Source: Sulfurovum sp. (GTDB taxonomy: Bacteria; Campylobacterota; Campylobacteria; Campylobacterales; Sulfurovaceae). Taken from it: a DNA stretch of 6,427 bases. This document shows positions 5,260 through 6,427 of the stretch, in pieces. The notes beneath the pieces are model-generated. The model saw only the letters and a program-made list of their open reading frames with translations. It ran no database searches and was not told the DNA's origin. The stretch is taken from assembly GCA_015661535.1 (NCBI GenBank), contig DQVY01000244.1, positions 1 through 6,427 of the forward strand, given 5' to 3'. The position numbers and the translations under genes were made by a program. How positions within the stretch are numbered: position 1 is the first letter of the stretch; each line of letters starts with the position of its first letter.

Positions 5260-6426
5260 ATGATAGAAGATGGTTTTAGCTACCTTGCAGCACTCATGAT
5301 GATCTCCGCAACAGTCGTTTACATAGAGAAAAAAACCCAATACAAGATCTTTGAATACCTTCCGGCTATTGTCATTATTTACTTTATAGTCATGTTAGCC
5401 TCTACCTTTGGGGTATGGGAAAAAACCGAGTCCGTCACAGCAAGCTATAAAACCGTAAAAAGCAACCTGCTTCCTGCTATGATCTTCCTCATGTTACTGC
5501 TTGCAGATATGCGTGAGATCTTTAAACTGGGTAAAAAAATGTTACTCACTTTCTTTTTGGCTTCACTGAGTATTGCCCTTGGCTTCATCGGTATGTTTGC
5601 TCTCTTTCACGCTTCTTTTGGTCCGGAATCATGGAAACCCTTTGCAGCACTCTCAGGCTCATGGATGGGAGGCACAGCCAACATGGTTGCCATACAAGGT
5701 GCACTTTCTTTGCCCGACTCCGCAATGGGTTACACCCTGCTTATTGACTCCATAGACTACGCTATCTGGGTGATGATAGTCCTGGCCCTTGTTCCCTTTG
5801 CAAAAAAGTTCAACACGTGGAGCAAAGCCGATACTTCTGTCATCGACGAAGTGGGAGAAAGATTGGCTCTCAAAGAAGCAGACAAGCAGCCCATCACTTT
5901 TGACGGACTCTTTTTTCTATTGGGAACAGCCCTCTTTGTCTCAGCATTGGCACAATACAGTGCAGGTTTTTTGCCCACTACTGACTTCCTTACCAACACC
6001 ACATGGGTGGTCATCATCGCAACCCTTGCAGGCATACTTTTTGCCATGTCTCCCCTAGCCAAGATCTCCGGCTCCTCAGAGTTAGCCAACATCATGCTCT
6101 ACCTCATGGTAGCCCTCATCGCCAGCCGTGCCAACTTCGCAGAACTCACCCAGGCACCTCTTTACATCTTCGCCGGGTTTGTCATCATCACCATACATGT
6201 CACCATCATGATCATCTTCGCCAAACTCTTCAAACTTGACCTCTTCTCTTTAGGTGTAGCCTCTCTAGCCAACATAGGAGGCATAGCCTCAGCCCCCATC
6301 CTGGCCTCAGCCTACTCCAGAGCCCTCATCCCCATAGGTGTCCTTATGGCAATGATGGGGTACATACTTGGTACCTTTGGCGGTTTGATGGTTGGGAAGG
6401 TTTTGGAGAGTATTGGTACACTATAA
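5260..6426 (+). CDS. DUF819-family multi-pass membrane protein
   Basis: An inner-membrane protein of 388 residues in the DUF819 (YjcL-like) family, thought from its architecture to be a transporter; substrate unknown. Hydrophobic segments lie at about 6-21, 33-50, 68-84, 93-118, 158-181, 214-236, 247-264, 274-290, 300-324, 330-350 and 356-380. Two Gly-rich stretches in the two halves, GSWMGGTANMVAIQGAL (133-149) and ANIGGIASAPILASAY (337-352), look like the paired re-entrant or substrate-site motifs of inverted-repeat transporters. The only long polar part is a cytoplasmic-type loop at about 182-213 (KKFNTWSKADTS, Lys- and Glu-rich). AAGGAAG (5248-5254), five bases before ATG 5260, fixes the start, and the stop at 6424-6426 shows the gene is complete. 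It is divergent from the Hsp20 gene. GC rises along the gene: 20 of 60 bases at 5341-5400 against 35 of 60 at 6121-6180. Confidence 0.9.
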   Translation: MIEDGFSYLAALMMISATVVYIEKKTQYKIFEYLPAIVIIYFIVMLASTFGVWEKTESVTASYKTVKSNLLPAMIFLMLLLADMREIFKLGKKMLLTFFLASLSIALGFIGMFALFHASFGPESWKPFAALSGSWMGGTANMVAIQGALSLPDSAMGYTLLIDSIDYAIWVMIVLALVPFAKKFNTWSKADTSVIDEVGERLALKEADKQPITFDGLFFLLGTALFVSALAQYSAGFLPTTDFLTNTTWVVIIATLAGILFAMSPLAKISGSSELANIMLYLMVALIASRANFAELTQAPLYIFAGFVIITIHVTIMIIFAKLFKLDLFSLGVASLANIGGIASAPILASAYSRALIPIGVLMAMMGYILGTFGGLMVGKVLESIGTL

Positions 6427-6427
6427 A

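Noticed and set aside
5757..6095. Open frame on the - strand inside the DUF819 gene, and + strand frames at 5789-6058 and 6003-6239
   Set aside because: Their His/Pro/Arg-rich translations are the product of GC-rich out-of-frame reading; the DUF819 frame explains the region fully.
1..6427. A defence, toxin-antitoxin, CRISPR or mobile element system
   Set aside because: No such gene families, direct-repeat arrays, transposase or terminal repeats are visible on either strand. The two lipases and the helicase are not arranged like a known defence operon.

Overview
The window looks like a piece of a Campylobacterota chromosome, probably a Sulfurovum- or Sulfurimonas-like marine sulfur oxidiser. 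The signs are moderate to low GC, AT-rich intergenic DNA, extended -10 promoters of the TTTTGCTATAAT kind, tightly packed genes and the style of the encoded proteins. The genus is an inference; no rRNA or other marker gene is present.

Layout, left to right. (a) 3-698, + strand: the 3' part of a phospholipase A2-like gene, open to the left window edge, followed after one base by an RluA-family pseudouridine synthase (700-1569). (b) 1580-1811: DNA that looks empty but holds a decayed gene for a small two-helix membrane protein. It is broken by an in-frame TGA and a one-base frameshift, and appears to belong to the FLGWC / FNIVPY family I recall as DUF6868. (c) 1813-2175, - strand: a SpoIIAA-like/STAS protein. 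(d) 2176-2307: a divergent control region with a 42-base near-perfect palindrome overlapping a consensus sigma-70 promoter (TTGACA, 18 bp, TATAAT), then a second, extended -10 promoter that runs into the first possible start codon of the next gene. (e) 2308-3618 and 3624-4403, + strand: a DEAD-box RNA helicase and a patatin-like phospholipase, five bases apart, probably co-transcribed. (f) 4413-5120, - strand: an Hsp20/alpha-crystallin protein with a signal peptide and a charged tail, so probably a periplasmic small heat-shock protein. It converges on the patatin gene with a 9-base gap. (g) 5121-5259: a second divergent control region. (h) 5260-6426, + strand: a complete DUF819-family multi-pass membrane protein.

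The genes are mostly housekeeping or accessory functions (rRNA modification, RNA remodelling, lipid hydrolysis, envelope protein quality control) and do not form one obvious pathway. I see no CRISPR array, mobile element, RNA gene or defence system. The points most worth a second look are the palindrome-covered promoter, the pseudogene at 1580-1811, the unclear helicase start (ATG without a ribosome binding site, or ATC with a good one), and the exported Hsp20 protein.
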